Shown here in pieces: positions 28,176-37,931 of a stretch of 64,000 nucleotides of DNA. The first letter of the stretch is position 1; each line of letters opens with the position of its first letter. The notes under the pieces were generated by a model. That model saw nothing but the letters and a program-made list of their open reading frames with translations, made no database searches and was not told the DNA's origin. The translations under genes and the position numbers were made by a program. The stretch comes from Sulfolobales archaeon HS-7 (lineage in GTDB: Archaea > Thermoproteota > Thermoprotei_A > Sulfolobales > Sulfolobaceae): the NCBI GenBank assembly GCA_019704295.1, contig AP024596.1:1039369-1103368 (forward strand), given 5' to 3'.

Positions 28176-29072
28176 ATGTCGAGACCCCTTAGAAGATGGG
28201 ATATTCTATTTGCTCAAATGCTATCAAGAATGATGAGAAATCCGCGGACTAAATTTGATGAGAGAGAGTTTGTAAAAGGCGGAGAAACTTACCTTCTTAA
28301 TTACGTTAGTAAAAATGCCGGTTCAATTGATGAGAATAGGAGAAACTTTCTGAAGGGATTAGTTATAGGTGTTGGTGCGGCTACAGTAGCGGGCTTTATA
28401 CCAGGTCTTTCCTCGTTAATTCCCCCAAATGTTGGCTTAACATCATTCCCCAAAATAATACTCTTAGCCTCGAATGGTAAGCCAATTACTGCCTCCTCAA
28501 TACCAGTTAACGAACCTATAATAACCGTATTTCTCTACCCTCTTCAGAATGAACCTAATTTCCTCGTAAACCTAGGAGATGAAAATAATAATCCTGTAGA
28601 AATTAAGCCTACGACAGTTACTGTTCCAGCAAACGGTCAAAAGTATAAATTTCCAGGAGGAGTAGGTCCTTACAATTCGATTGTAGCCTATAGTGCAATA
28701 TGTCAACATTTGGGATGCCAGCCTCCAGAAATCCACTTCTATCCTCCGCAATATATGAAGTTAGGCATGGCACCGCCCTCTTCTTTAACTTCACAGGCAT
28801 TACAGGCGGCTACGTCAGCTAATGCCCCAGGCGTTATTCATTGCGATTGTCACGGCTCCACTTACGATCCGTATCACGGGGCTTCCGTTTTAACAGGACC
28901 GACAGTGAGGCCTTTGCCGTTCGTATTGTTAGAATGGGATGAGAAGACGGATTACCTTTACGCGATAGGGGAAGGCGGCGTACCTGTATATGGACATGTA
29001 TCTGATCTAACGGGTGGTACACCTCTTTCTTATGACTATACTACTGTCACGCAAGAGGTAAACCCATTCTGA
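28176..29072 (+). CDS. soxL2: Rieske iron-sulfur protein SoxL-like
   Basis: High-potential [2Fe-2S] protein of a bc1-like complex. The cluster motifs are CQHLGC and CDCHGSTYDPYHG, the latter with the usual second Cys-X-X-His box. Upstream, ENRRNFLKG followed by a hydrophobic segment (about residues 48-80) is a twin-arginine export and anchor signal, so the domain sits outside the membrane. The start is uncertain: ATG 28176 is used here, while a GTG at 28170 is closer to the expected transcription start. It is followed within 10 bases by soxN, and cbsAB are divergent, matching the cbsAB-soxLN gene set of Sulfolobales. Confidence 0.9.
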   Translation: MSRPLRRWDILFAQMLSRMMRNPRTKFDEREFVKGGETYLLNYVSKNAGSIDENRRNFLKGLVIGVGAATVAGFIPGLSSLIPPNVGLTSFPKIILLASNGKPITASSIPVNEPIITVFLYPLQNEPNFLVNLGDENNNPVEIKPTTVTVPANGQKYKFPGGVGPYNSIVAYSAICQHLGCQPPEIHFYPPQYMKLGMAPPSSLTSQALQAATSANAPGVIHCDCHGSTYDPYHGASVLTGPTVRPLPFVLLEWDEKTDYLYAIGEGGVPVYGHVSDLTGGTPLSYDYTTVTQEVNPF

Positions 29073-29081
29073 ATTCGAGGG

Positions 29082-30668
29082 GTGAGTAGTACGTCCTCAT
29101 GGTTTAAGGAAAGGTTGGGCTTAGACGATCTCCCATTTTTTAGAACTCCAGATTACATGTATAACGTAAACTATTGGCTAGGTGCACTGGTGGCAGGCGC
29201 ATTTATTTATGCGGTAATTAGTGGTTTATTTCTGCTACTGTACTATTACCCTAGCGATCCTTACGGTGAAACATGGTTTTTAATACTTCTGGTTCCCTAT
29301 GGGTCGGTCGTACTCTTTAGCCATTTATATTCCTCTTATGCAATGATAATTCTTGCCTACATCCACATGTTTAGGAACTACTTTTCAGGAGCGTATAAGA
29401 AACCTAGGGAAATCCCCTGGGTAATTGGTGTTCTCATGCTTGTACTAACATTGGCTGCTTCCTTTGTTGGGTACTCCCTCATAGCTGACGTATTGGGCGT
29501 AGACGCAGTCGACGTAGGAAGGGGAATTTTAAATCAACTTCCCGGAGGAGGAATATTCAATTCGTTATTTTTTGGGAACGGTACCTCTCTTGATCTCTAC
29601 ACAAGGCTTTTAGCATGGCACATAATTCTTGTTGCAGCCATTGGAATGCTCTTTGTGTTCCACTTCTTCTTAGCTGAGAAACATGGTATTATGCCAGCTA
29701 GAAGGGAAAAGCCTACAGTGCCTGCTGTGTATTCCAAGGAAGAGGAGAGCAAATTCAATCCATGGTGGCCTAGGAATTTCGTTTACATGTTATCACTTCT
29801 TTTCATAACTTGGGGCTTCATAATAATGGTTCCAAATGCACTAGCAGAGATAAACGGCCTCCCGTTACTCGTAAATCCTCATCCAGCTCCGTCTCCCACA
29901 TCGCCCATGGCATCAACGGTTCCTGCGTATCCACCTTGGTTTTTCCTTTTCTTTTACAAGATAGCCGACTTCTTACAGCCTAATGGTCAACCGTATAGTC
30001 CGTTATTGGCTTTAATTATAGCTGTGGCAATACCCTTAATCTACCTAATAGCACTTCCATTTATGGATAGAAGTAAGTACCTAACTCCCTGGAAAAGAAA
30101 ACTATGGATATGGATAGGTATTCTCATGATAACTTACCTAATAGAGACTTCGGTGTGGGGATATGAACAACCAGGTGTTCCTGAACCTTTCTTAGTACAA
30201 GCCGAACTGTATCTACCTCCCGCCATAATAGCTGGGGTTGCGTTATATCTCATTCGCCCTAGAGGCAGTTCAGCAGTAAAAAAAGCGTCATTAAGCCCCC
30301 TGAACGTTTTAGCGTTAACTGTGCTTGCATTACTCTTGGTTGGAACACTTGGCGATTTCATCTCAGACCCAACAGTATTTGGATTAGGAATACTTATCCC
30401 ATTGATCATGGCAACAGTCATAGGTTTTCGAAGCGTAAACGTAACTGAGCAGAGTAAGGTTAATCCACCTAAATTAAAGGTGAACAGGAAAATTGGAGAG
30501 GTACTCTTGTTAATCATCTTGATTTTATCAGTCCTTGTAGCATCTACGATGTGGACGTTACCGTCATTGGGACCTCTCTCAAATCTCTTCGGAGTAGAAT
30601 TGGGTATACTTTTCATACTGCTTGGAGAGGCCCTATCGCTATATCATCACTTAGTTTTCGTCAAGTGA
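29082..30668 (+). CDS. soxN: Cytochrome b subunit SoxN-like
   Basis: Membrane cytochrome b of the SoxLN quinol-oxidising module. The 528-residue protein has about 12 hydrophobic segments. Candidate heme-ligand His residues are paired in helices 2 and 4: HLYSSYAMIILAYIHMF and the pair in WHIILVAAIGMLFVFHFF. The quinol-site region has PEWYF replaced by YPPWFFLFFYKIAD. The GTG start at 29082 follows GAGGGGTGA, a usable ribosome-binding site, and is 9 bases after the soxL stop. A trailing gene equivalent to odsN is not seen; tricorn follows instead. Confidence 0.9.
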   Translation: MSSTSSWFKERLGLDDLPFFRTPDYMYNVNYWLGALVAGAFIYAVISGLFLLLYYYPSDPYGETWFLILLVPYGSVVLFSHLYSSYAMIILAYIHMFRNYFSGAYKKPREIPWVIGVLMLVLTLAASFVGYSLIADVLGVDAVDVGRGILNQLPGGGIFNSLFFGNGTSLDLYTRLLAWHIILVAAIGMLFVFHFFLAEKHGIMPARREKPTVPAVYSKEEESKFNPWWPRNFVYMLSLLFITWGFIIMVPNALAEINGLPLLVNPHPAPSPTSPMASTVPAYPPWFFLFFYKIADFLQPNGQPYSPLLALIIAVAIPLIYLIALPFMDRSKYLTPWKRKLWIWIGILMITYLIETSVWGYEQPGVPEPFLVQAELYLPPAIIAGVALYLIRPRGSSAVKKASLSPLNVLALTVLALLLVGTLGDFISDPTVFGLGILIPLIMATVIGFRSVNVTEQSKVNPPKLKVNRKIGEVLLLIILILSVLVASTMWTLPSLGPLSNLFGVELGILFILLGEALSLYHHLVFVK

Positions 30669-30718
30669 AACATTTTTGCCTTAGTTAAGCTTTTAGTTTT
30701 TATTTCCCTTAAATCGTC

Positions 30719-33700
30719 ATGAAAGGATATTACACATACCCAGAGATACGGGGTAACACGCTACTTTTCGTTTCAGACGACGACTTGTGGAAAATGGATT
30801 TAACTGATATGAAACCTCAGAGGCTAACCTATGATATTGGTGTAGTGACTAAGTCTAGAATATCCCCGGATGGTAGGAACGTCGCGTTTTTGGTTACTCA
30901 AATCGGTAATGGCTATGGCATAAACGAAGTCTTTGTCGTGTCAATTGATGGGGGAATTCCAAAGAGGTTAACCTACTTCGGAAGCAGGAGAACAGATCTT
31001 GTAGGATGGCTAGACAATGAGAGGGTAATCCTTACTTCCGACTATCTTACTCCTTTTCCTTCTAGAACCGATCTTTTTACAGTAAGCGTTTCAGGGGGAA
31101 TGCCAGAGAGACTTCCCTATGGCCAAGCTACCGATTTGGTAATAGGTAACGGAATTACAGTTCTGAGTAGATATACTAATGACCTTCAATATTGGAAGCG
31201 GTATAAGGGGGGTACTAAGGGCGTTCTTTACATAAGTCGAGACGGGAGAAATTTTCAAAAGTTCTTAGAGTTAAACGGAAATATAAATTCCCCAATGATA
31301 GTGGGAGATAGGCTGTACTTCATATCCGACTTTGAGGGCTTTGGTAATATATATTCGGTTGACTTCAATGGTAACGATATGAGGAAGCATACAAATTTGA
31401 ACGACTATTACGCGAGAAATGCAAGGAGCGATGGCAGAAGGATAGTATTTCAGTCGGGTGGACAGGTTTACTTGATGGTAGACGACAACATCCAGCTCCT
31501 TGATATCGATATACCTACTATAGGAAAGAAGCGAATGCCCAAATTCGTTGATGTGAAGATAGGCGATATCGGAATTAATGGCGATGTCTCTATGATAGGA
31601 ATTACATCTAGGGGGAAACCATTTATAATGAGACCTTGGGATGGTCCAGTCTTTCAACTTGGGGAGAAGAATGGGGTGCGGTATAAGTTCGTCGAGATAA
31701 GCGGCAGAAGAGTGGTTACTGTTTCAGATGAAACGGGAGAAGAGAGAGTGGAGATACATGAGCTACCCGATGATGGAAAGAGAAGAGTCGATGTCGACTT
31801 TGGAAGGATAGAGAATATGAGAATGTCTCCTGATGGGAAATATTTGCTTCTCTCAAATCACAAGTTTGAGATATGGCTTCTCAACTTAGACGATCTGAGT
31901 TACAGAATGATAGATAAGAGCGAGTATGGGATAATTTGGGACATTGCATGGCATCCTAAGTCTTACATGTTCGCTTACACTTTTAGGGAAGACAACTTCG
32001 CAATGTCAATAAAGATGGGAAACGTTGATGGTAAAACGTGGAGAGTAACAACGCCGACATCCATAGATTATTCCCCGAGCTTCGATAAATCTGGAAAATA
32101 CCTATATTTCCTGTCAAGGAGGCATTTAGATCCAGTATACGATAGGATTATATTTAACCTGAGCTTTCCGTTAGCTTCTAAGCCCTATATGGCTATTCTC
32201 GGTAAGGGATACTCCCCGTTTGATGGTTCACCGGATGAGGAGTTTATAGAAGATCCCGAAGGAGTTTTAGAGAGGATAGTTCCAATGCCTATTGACGAGT
32301 CAAATTACGTCAAGGTAGTGGGCGGTAATAACAAAGTGTTTCTCCTCTCATTCCCCGTTGAAGGCAGTATGAGGGGATGGTATTCACAATCCCCTGATAA
32401 ACCCACGGGCGTAATTGAGGTATTCGACGTTCAGACGAGAACGAAAGAAGTTTTCCTCCAAGGAGTTTCGGACCTCAGAATGAGCCATGACGGTAATAAA
32501 CTTGTGGTCAAGCAGGGGGAGCAGTTGAGGATTGTAGAGACCAGCAAGAAGCCTGACGTTACGACAAGCGAGCCAGGTCCTAAGACTGGGTTCATCGACT
32601 TAAAGAGGGTGAAGGTCTACGTCGAGCCAGAGAGAGAATGGTCCCAAATGTTAAGGGAAACGTGGAGGCTAATGAGGGATAATTACTGGGATGAGAAAAT
32701 GAGGGGGATAAATTGGGAGGAAATTTACGAAAAGTACAGGAGGCTTCTGCCAAGAGTTAACACAAGATTCGAGTTATCTGACGTGATAAAGGAGATGATA
32801 GGAGAATTGGGTACATCACATACTTACGAGATTCCTTTTGACTTTGATGTGGAGAAGCCTTACCCAATAGGTGGACTCGGCGCAGAGTTAAAGTTTGAGA
32901 GCGGTTGTTATAAGGTCGTTAAGTTATTTTATGGTGATAAAGCAAATGAGGGAGAGAAATCTCCTCTAATGGCGCCTGGTGTTGAGGTAAAGGAAGGGGA
33001 TTGCATAACAGCTATAGACGGTGTAGAGTTAACTAAGGACGTAAATCCCCTTTCACTACTTATAAATAAGGCTGATCAGTTCGTCACTATGGACATTCTA
33101 AGCAGTGGAATAAAAAGAAAAGTTTACGTTAGGACTTTGAGAGATGAAAAGAGCCTAATGTACAGGTGGTGGGTGGAAAGCAATAGGAGGTACGTTTACG
33201 AGAAAACTAACGGGTTAGTTGGATACGTTCATGTGCCTGATATGGGACCTAGAGGATATGCGGAATTCATGAGATTGTACCCTCAGGAAATACAGAGGAG
33301 GGGAATTATTATAGATGTAAGGTTTAATACTGGAGGCCACGTTTCCCCACTTCTAATAGAGAGATTGGCGTTAAAAAGAATTGGAGAAGATAGACCAAGA
33401 AGGGGAAAACCCGTACCCTATCCACAGTTAGCTCCACCCGAGGTATTAGTTGCCTTGACCAACGAAAACGCAGGTTCTGATGGGGATATATTCAGTTACT
33501 CATTTAAACGTCTCAAGTTAGGACCCCTCATAGGAAAGAGAACTTGGGGAGGAGTAATAGGTATTACAGGTCGTCATAGATTAGTTGATGGTACGATGGT
33601 TTCGCAGCCTGAGTTTGCGTTTTTCTTTGACGACGTGGGATTAGGGGTGGAGAATTACGGAGTGGATCCAGATATAGAGGTAGATATATTGCCTCAAGAT

Positions 33701-33790
33701 TACGCAGTGGGCAGAGATGTTCAGCTAGATAAGGCAATCGAAGTCGCAATGGAAAGACTAAAAGCTCAAACTAAGGTAGAACAGGTTTGA
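30719..33790 (+). CDS. tri: Tricorn protease
   Basis: Giant self-compartmentalising serine protease that degrades peptides released by the proteasome. The order matches the family: an N-terminal six-bladed propeller, a second propeller (with repeats like MSPDGKYLLLS), the C1 helical domain with catalytic Ser-His in GELGTSHTYE (S700, H701), a PDZ-like domain, and the C2 domain with NENAGSDGDIFSY (S920, D921, nucleophile region). The 1023-residue length is close to the Thermoplasma enzyme. A TATA-like stretch (about 30688-30699) lies about 26 bases before the ATG. Its stop overlaps the next start as TTGA, so it forms an operon with acylaminoacyl peptidase. Confidence 0.96.
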   Translation: MKGYYTYPEIRGNTLLFVSDDDLWKMDLTDMKPQRLTYDIGVVTKSRISPDGRNVAFLVTQIGNGYGINEVFVVSIDGGIPKRLTYFGSRRTDLVGWLDNERVILTSDYLTPFPSRTDLFTVSVSGGMPERLPYGQATDLVIGNGITVLSRYTNDLQYWKRYKGGTKGVLYISRDGRNFQKFLELNGNINSPMIVGDRLYFISDFEGFGNIYSVDFNGNDMRKHTNLNDYYARNARSDGRRIVFQSGGQVYLMVDDNIQLLDIDIPTIGKKRMPKFVDVKIGDIGINGDVSMIGITSRGKPFIMRPWDGPVFQLGEKNGVRYKFVEISGRRVVTVSDETGEERVEIHELPDDGKRRVDVDFGRIENMRMSPDGKYLLLSNHKFEIWLLNLDDLSYRMIDKSEYGIIWDIAWHPKSYMFAYTFREDNFAMSIKMGNVDGKTWRVTTPTSIDYSPSFDKSGKYLYFLSRRHLDPVYDRIIFNLSFPLASKPYMAILGKGYSPFDGSPDEEFIEDPEGVLERIVPMPIDESNYVKVVGGNNKVFLLSFPVEGSMRGWYSQSPDKPTGVIEVFDVQTRTKEVFLQGVSDLRMSHDGNKLVVKQGEQLRIVETSKKPDVTTSEPGPKTGFIDLKRVKVYVEPEREWSQMLRETWRLMRDNYWDEKMRGINWEEIYEKYRRLLPRVNTRFELSDVIKEMIGELGTSHTYEIPFDFDVEKPYPIGGLGAELKFESGCYKVVKLFYGDKANEGEKSPLMAPGVEVKEGDCITAIDGVELTKDVNPLSLLINKADQFVTMDILSSGIKRKVYVRTLRDEKSLMYRWWVESNRRYVYEKTNGLVGYVHVPDMGPRGYAEFMRLYPQEIQRRGIIIDVRFNTGGHVSPLLIERLALKRIGEDRPRRGKPVPYPQLAPPEVLVALTNENAGSDGDIFSYSFKRLKLGPLIGKRTWGGVIGITGRHRLVDGTMVSQPEFAFFFDDVGLGVENYGVDPDIEVDILPQDYAVGRDVQLDKAIEVAMERLKAQTKVEQV

Positions 33791-35535
33791 CTCCTGACGA
33801 GGCATACGATATAAGGATTGTAGGAGAGGTTGTACTGTGGCAAAAAGACACGTTCTTTACACAGACCTGGATAGAAAATAATCAATATAGGACGGCGATT
33901 TTTAAGAACGGCTCACAGTCTACGAGAGGTAATGATACGTTAATTAAGGTGGCGAATGACGGGATTTACTTCGTAAGGAATCAGGATGGGATTTCCAAAC
34001 TCATGTTCATGTCAGAATATGCCGAACCTGTCGAGTTACTAACCTTGGGTAAAATTGTAAAGTACGACTTTCATGCAGATGGCATTCTGATCATCGGGGA
34101 GGAGAAAAAAGACAATAGCGGCATATTTGAGACAAAAAGGCATAAGTTCAAGTTCAATGGGAGGGGGCTACTAACAAGTACTCAGTCTCTTTTCCTATTC
34201 AACAAGGAAGGGCTAAGGAAAATAGTGTCGGGGGACTTCGATGTAACTGACTTAGCCACCAATGGAAAAAGGGTGGTAATATCTGCTACAATAGAGGATA
34301 ACGACAGGAACTTGTCAAATCTCTATGATGTGGACCTAAATTCAGGTGAACTAAGGAAATTGACAAATGAGGTTGGGGATGTAATTGCTGTAGCCATGAA
34401 CGAGAAAGGAGAAGTGGCTTACCTAGGACACAAAAACGGTTTAGCGCCTTGGTCGTCTAATAAACTGTTCTTGCTTGATCTTGGAAAGGAATTCATGTGT
34501 GGAAACAATTGTGGGTCTAAGGTGTTGTCAGATTTATTCGACTCAGTTAAGGAGAAGATCATTTATAAGGGGGATACGATAATAGCGGCAGGGCAGACAG
34601 GAGGGGCAGTTCACCTCTATCAGATAGACGATAAGGTAACCCAACTAACCAGCGGAAATATCGTTGTAAGGTCTTTTGATTACGACGGTAATTCCTTGGC
34701 GTACGTCTACTCTACACCAATAAAACCCACGTTATTAAAGTCCGGTTCCTGGGAATACGATCCTAATCCCGCCTTGCGGGCCATTTCACCCGAAGAGGTA
34801 ATTGAAAACAAGGGTTGGATAATTAGAACTAAAAGGGAAAATCCGACAATTCTCTTCATACATGGTGGACCTCATATGGCTTACGGTTATTCCTATTTCA
34901 TAGAATTTCAGTTTTTTGCGTTAAATGGATATAATGTAGCTTATTATAATCCCCCAGGAAGTCAGGGATACGGAGAGGAATATGCTAAGGCATGTGTAGG
35001 TGATTGGGGTGGGAGTGATATGGAGGAGTTATTGAACTTTCTAACTACTGTAAGGGAAAAATATGGTCTAACCGGTAAGGTAGGAGTCACTGGAGGCTCA
35101 TACGGTGGATATATGACAAACTGGTTAATAACTAAGGTTGATATCTTCTCTGCAGCAATAAGTGAAAGGGGAATATCTAACCTATTAAGCATGTGCGGTA
35201 CAAGCGATATAGGATTTTGGTTTAACGCAGTTGAGGCGGGTGTAGAGGATCCGTGGTCAACTGAGGGTATTGCAAAGCTCATGAAATTATCTCCAATAAC
35301 TTACGTAAGGAATGTAAAGACCCCACTTCTTCTTATTCATGGAGAGAACGATTACAGATGTCCAATAGAACAGGCAGAACAGTTTTATCAGGGTTTAGTG
35401 GATCAGGTTGACGTAAAGCTTGTCATATATAATGAGGAAGATCACGAACACGCAAGGCGCGGTAAACCAATTAACATGAAGGATAGACTATCCAAAAAGC
35501 TGGATTGGTTTGATGAACATTTAAAAAAGAACTAG
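33787..35535 (+). CDS. Acylaminoacyl peptidase / prolyl oligopeptidase family (S9)
   Basis: A 582-residue cytosolic serine peptidase. The N-terminal 330 residues form a beta-propeller; the C-terminal 240 residues are an alpha/beta hydrolase with GGSYGGYMTNW (nucleophile S438), the acid in HGENDYRCP, and the His in EEDHEHARRG. HGGPHMAYG is the oxyanion region. Such enzymes finish the breakdown of short peptides, so pairing with tricorn makes functional sense. The TTG start overlaps the tricorn stop. It converges with the Sso10a gene, overlapping by 4 bases. Confidence 0.93.
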   Translation: MTPDEAYDIRIVGEVVLWQKDTFFTQTWIENNQYRTAIFKNGSQSTRGNDTLIKVANDGIYFVRNQDGISKLMFMSEYAEPVELLTLGKIVKYDFHADGILIIGEEKKDNSGIFETKRHKFKFNGRGLLTSTQSLFLFNKEGLRKIVSGDFDVTDLATNGKRVVISATIEDNDRNLSNLYDVDLNSGELRKLTNEVGDVIAVAMNEKGEVAYLGHKNGLAPWSSNKLFLLDLGKEFMCGNNCGSKVLSDLFDSVKEKIIYKGDTIIAAGQTGGAVHLYQIDDKVTQLTSGNIVVRSFDYDGNSLAYVYSTPIKPTLLKSGSWEYDPNPALRAISPEEVIENKGWIIRTKRENPTILFIHGGPHMAYGYSYFIEFQFFALNGYNVAYYNPPGSQGYGEEYAKACVGDWGGSDMEELLNFLTTVREKYGLTGKVGVTGGSYGGYMTNWLITKVDIFSAAISERGISNLLSMCGTSDIGFWFNAVEAGVEDPWSTEGIAKLMKLSPITYVRNVKTPLLLIHGENDYRCPIEQAEQFYQGLVDQVDVKLVIYNEEDHEHARRGKPINMKDRLSKKLDWFDEHLKKN

Positions 35536-35900
35536 GCAGTTGCCTTTTTCTCTGTTCTACGGGAGATACTCCCACGCAGTGTAATTGAGTCCTCCCTTAC
35601 TAACTCAGTACCATCAGAGAAATATTTATTTATATCTCTTATTATCTGTTTAATCTCCTCTTGTTTTTTCCTGAGCGTAACTATCTTTTCTAGTAACTCC
35701 TTGCCTTTATTAGTTATTACATAGGTATCATCTTTTTTAATAACAAGTCCTCCATCTATCAATCTGTTTAAGTATTTTTCAGTCAATTCGTATGATAAAT
35801 TAGCCTTATTCATAATTGCAGTCTTCTTAGCCCCGTTCCTTACAACATTTAAGATATCCCAGAGAATGCTAATACTTGTTCTCTTTTTTCTATTTACCAT
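35532..35900 (-). CDS. Sso10a-family DNA-binding protein
   Basis: A 122-residue chromatin-type protein with a winged helix-turn-helix (residues 8-65) followed by a long helix for antiparallel coiled-coil dimerisation (residues 72-95). The segments KKTAIMNKANLSYELTEKY and YVITNKGKELLEKI closely fit the Sso10a pattern (IM-X-ANLSY-X-LT ... LT-X-KG-X-ELLE). A basic tail (RRTEKK) closes it. Sso10a proteins bind and bridge or stiffen DNA in Sulfolobales. It stands alone on the minus strand and overlaps the peptidase gene 3' end by 4 bases. Confidence 0.85.
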   Translation of the reverse strand: MVNRKKRTSISILWDILNVVRNGAKKTAIMNKANLSYELTEKYLNRLIDGGLVIKKDDTYVITNKGKELLEKIVTLRKKQEEIKQIIRDINKYFSDGTELVREDSITLRGSISRRTEKKATA

Positions 35901-36031
35901 TAATAGATATGTGGAGTTATCGAATATAAATCTATTGCATACAATTGTGGAAAGGCGGATTAAGAGAATTAGGAACGTTATTAACTGTAAGTTAATGGAG
36001 TGAAAATCGCTCCCAGAACTTACTAGGGATA

Positions 36032-36658
36032 TTAACCAAGGGACTCGATATCGATATGCTTACTTTGCGTCGAAATTCCCTTTTTACTAACGTTGGGGTT
36101 TGGGGCAAATTCCGATACAAAATAGTCGCTTTCGTATACAAAATCCTTGATCTTTCCTGAAACTTCGTACCAACTATTTCTAGGAGTTGTTCTATAGAGT
36201 CGTAATTTGAAATCCCTTGAAATTTCCTTAAGCGCAGTTAAACATACATCATATATTGGGCACTGCGAACACGGACCATTCCTCTTAATATCCACTCTAT
36301 CAAGATATCCCGAATTAGAAATATATATTAGCTTATAAGATGGGATTTTCTCTCTATTAAAGGGTATCAATAGTTTTGCGATTATAGAGAAGTCCTTAGA
36401 AATTACCTGGTATTTTCTCAAATTTGAAAGTAAGTAATAGTAGTAACTCTTACTTATTTCAGTAATTTCGCTCCCTGTAAGTACATCAACGTATAAATCT
36501 GACATTAACTTATCGAATATATTTTCTTTAATGAGTATTACTTTCCTATCCGTTAACGGCCTCTCTACCTTAATTCTCTTTACGGAGCATTTACTCTGTT
36601 TAGCTGAGTTAGAGCCATCCAGTGCTACTTGATATGACATGTCTTGTACTCTACCCAA
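36032..36658 (-). CDS. Uncharacterised protein with CxxCx5C motif, 208 aa
   Basis: I do not recognise the family. The first 60 residues are basic; a helical middle follows, and NGPCSQCPIYDVC (about residues 127-139) supplies three Cys that could, with a fourth residue, bind zinc or an iron-sulfur cluster. No membrane segment or signal peptide is seen. Start is uncertain: a TTG at 36658 would fit a leaderless transcript from a TATA-like GTATTTAAGG (36680-36690, minus strand), while ATG 36640 starts MSYQVALDGS. Neighbours give no functional clue. A DNA- or RNA-binding role is conceivable but not shown. Confidence 0.65.
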   Translation of the reverse strand: MGRVQDMSYQVALDGSNSAKQSKCSVKRIKVERPLTDRKVILIKENIFDKLMSDLYVDVLTGSEITEISKSYYYYLLSNLRKYQVISKDFSIIAKLLIPFNREKIPSYKLIYISNSGYLDRVDIKRNGPCSQCPIYDVCLTALKEISRDFKLRLYRTTPRNSWYEVSGKIKDFVYESDYFVSEFAPNPNVSKKGISTQSKHIDIESLG

Positions 36659-36941
36659 CTTCGATAATAATGATTGAATGTATTTAAGGTTAGATTATGA
36701 GAAGAATTAACACTATTATAGAGCACTAATATAAATTTGTTAGCAAAAGTGGTATTAGTTATACTATTTATGATGTTTCTCCCTTGTTATATCTTGAAGA
36801 GTTGAGAAATTGCATAATTAAAGTTAAGACATAATTAAGTATCTTATATATATTTTATAAAATTTTTTAGTAATGAGAATAGATTAGTAAGTGTCAATTT
36901 TTTTTAGAAGAGTTTTTAACTTTTTTTCTAAATCATCACTC

Positions 36942-37931
36942 ATGAAGGTTCTGCTTTTTGAGAAATCCGGAATAGAGAACCTCAAGTATACTGATGTAAA
37001 GGATGAAGAACCTGAGACTCATCAAGTCAAAATTAGGGTTCTCTCTGCAGGTGTTAATCCCATAGACTACTTCGTTGTAAACGGCATACCAGTCAGACCT
37101 CTCCCTCATATTCCTGGGGCAGAAATTTACGGAGAAGTTGAAAAAACAGGGGATAGCGTAAGGAACTTCAGTAGGGGGGATAAAGTTGTAGTTTACAACA
37201 GAGTGTTTGACGGAAGTTGCGATATGTGCCTACAATCCAGTGAGAACTTATGTAGAAATGGCGGGATAATTAGCGTGATAACTAACGGAGGCTATTCTGA
37301 ATTCTTTATAGTAGATGAGAAAAACCTAATTAAAGTTTCTGGAATATCGGAAGAAATTGCTGCTAGTCTGCCAGTGGCTGCGCTCACCGCTTATCATGGT
37401 TTGCGGACAGCAGGATTAAGAGCAGGAGAAACTCTTGTAGTATTTGGTGCCTCAGGAAACACGGGACAGTTCGCTGTTCAGCTGGGGAAGATAATGGGAG
37501 CTCAGGTAATAGCAGTCTCTAAAAAGGGTTGGGTAAAGGAGTTAGGCGCTGACCTTGTTACCGACTTAAGCAATGTAAAGGATGTCGTCTCTAAGGTAAC
37601 TGAGGGGAAGATGGCCGATGTGGTAGTCGATCCCCTGGGGGAGAAAACGTGGTTAAACAGTCTTGAGGTAGTAGGAGTTAAGGGAAGATGGGTGACTTTC
37701 GGTACATTAACTGGAAGTAATGTATCGGTTCAGTTAAATACGATTTACAGTAAGCACATTTCGCTGTTTGGAACAACTGGAGGTAATAGGAAAGAACTAC
37801 AGGAGCTTACCTCACTTTCCAGGAAAATGAAGGTAAAAGTAGGAAAGGTCTTCTCGCTTGAGGAAGGAAAAGAGGCATTGAAATACCTAATGGCTGGAGA
37901 TAGGGACGGAAGAGCAATAATTAAGGTCTAA
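36942..37931 (+). CDS. Medium-chain dehydrogenase/reductase, zinc-lobe type lacking the catalytic zinc ligands
   Basis: A 329-residue MDR oxidoreductase with GroES-like domain and Rossmann fold (VFGASGNTGQFAVQLGK). ATG 36942 is chosen because the earlier in-frame start only adds a low-complexity Phe/Ser stretch. Unlike alcohol dehydrogenase the catalytic-zinc Cys is missing (LSAGVNPIDYF) and the usual GHE is PGAE. A structural-zinc-like lobe, CDMCLQSSENLC, remains with three Cys. This fits a quinone-reductase-like or other non-catalytic-zinc MDR enzyme using NADPH. It converges with agmatinase, overlapping by 11 bases. Confidence 0.85.
   Translation: MKVLLFEKSGIENLKYTDVKDEEPETHQVKIRVLSAGVNPIDYFVVNGIPVRPLPHIPGAEIYGEVEKTGDSVRNFSRGDKVVVYNRVFDGSCDMCLQSSENLCRNGGIISVITNGGYSEFFIVDEKNLIKVSGISEEIAASLPVAALTAYHGLRTAGLRAGETLVVFGASGNTGQFAVQLGKIMGAQVIAVSKKGWVKELGADLVTDLSNVKDVVSKVTEGKMADVVVDPLGEKTWLNSLEVVGVKGRWVTFGTLTGSNVSVQLNTIYSKHISLFGTTGGNRKELQELTSLSRKMKVKVGKVFSLEEGKEALKYLMAGDRDGRAIIKV

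Noticed and set aside
30134..30616. 160-codon minus-strand frame inside soxN
   Set aside because: Antisense to a well-supported membrane protein; no family pattern.
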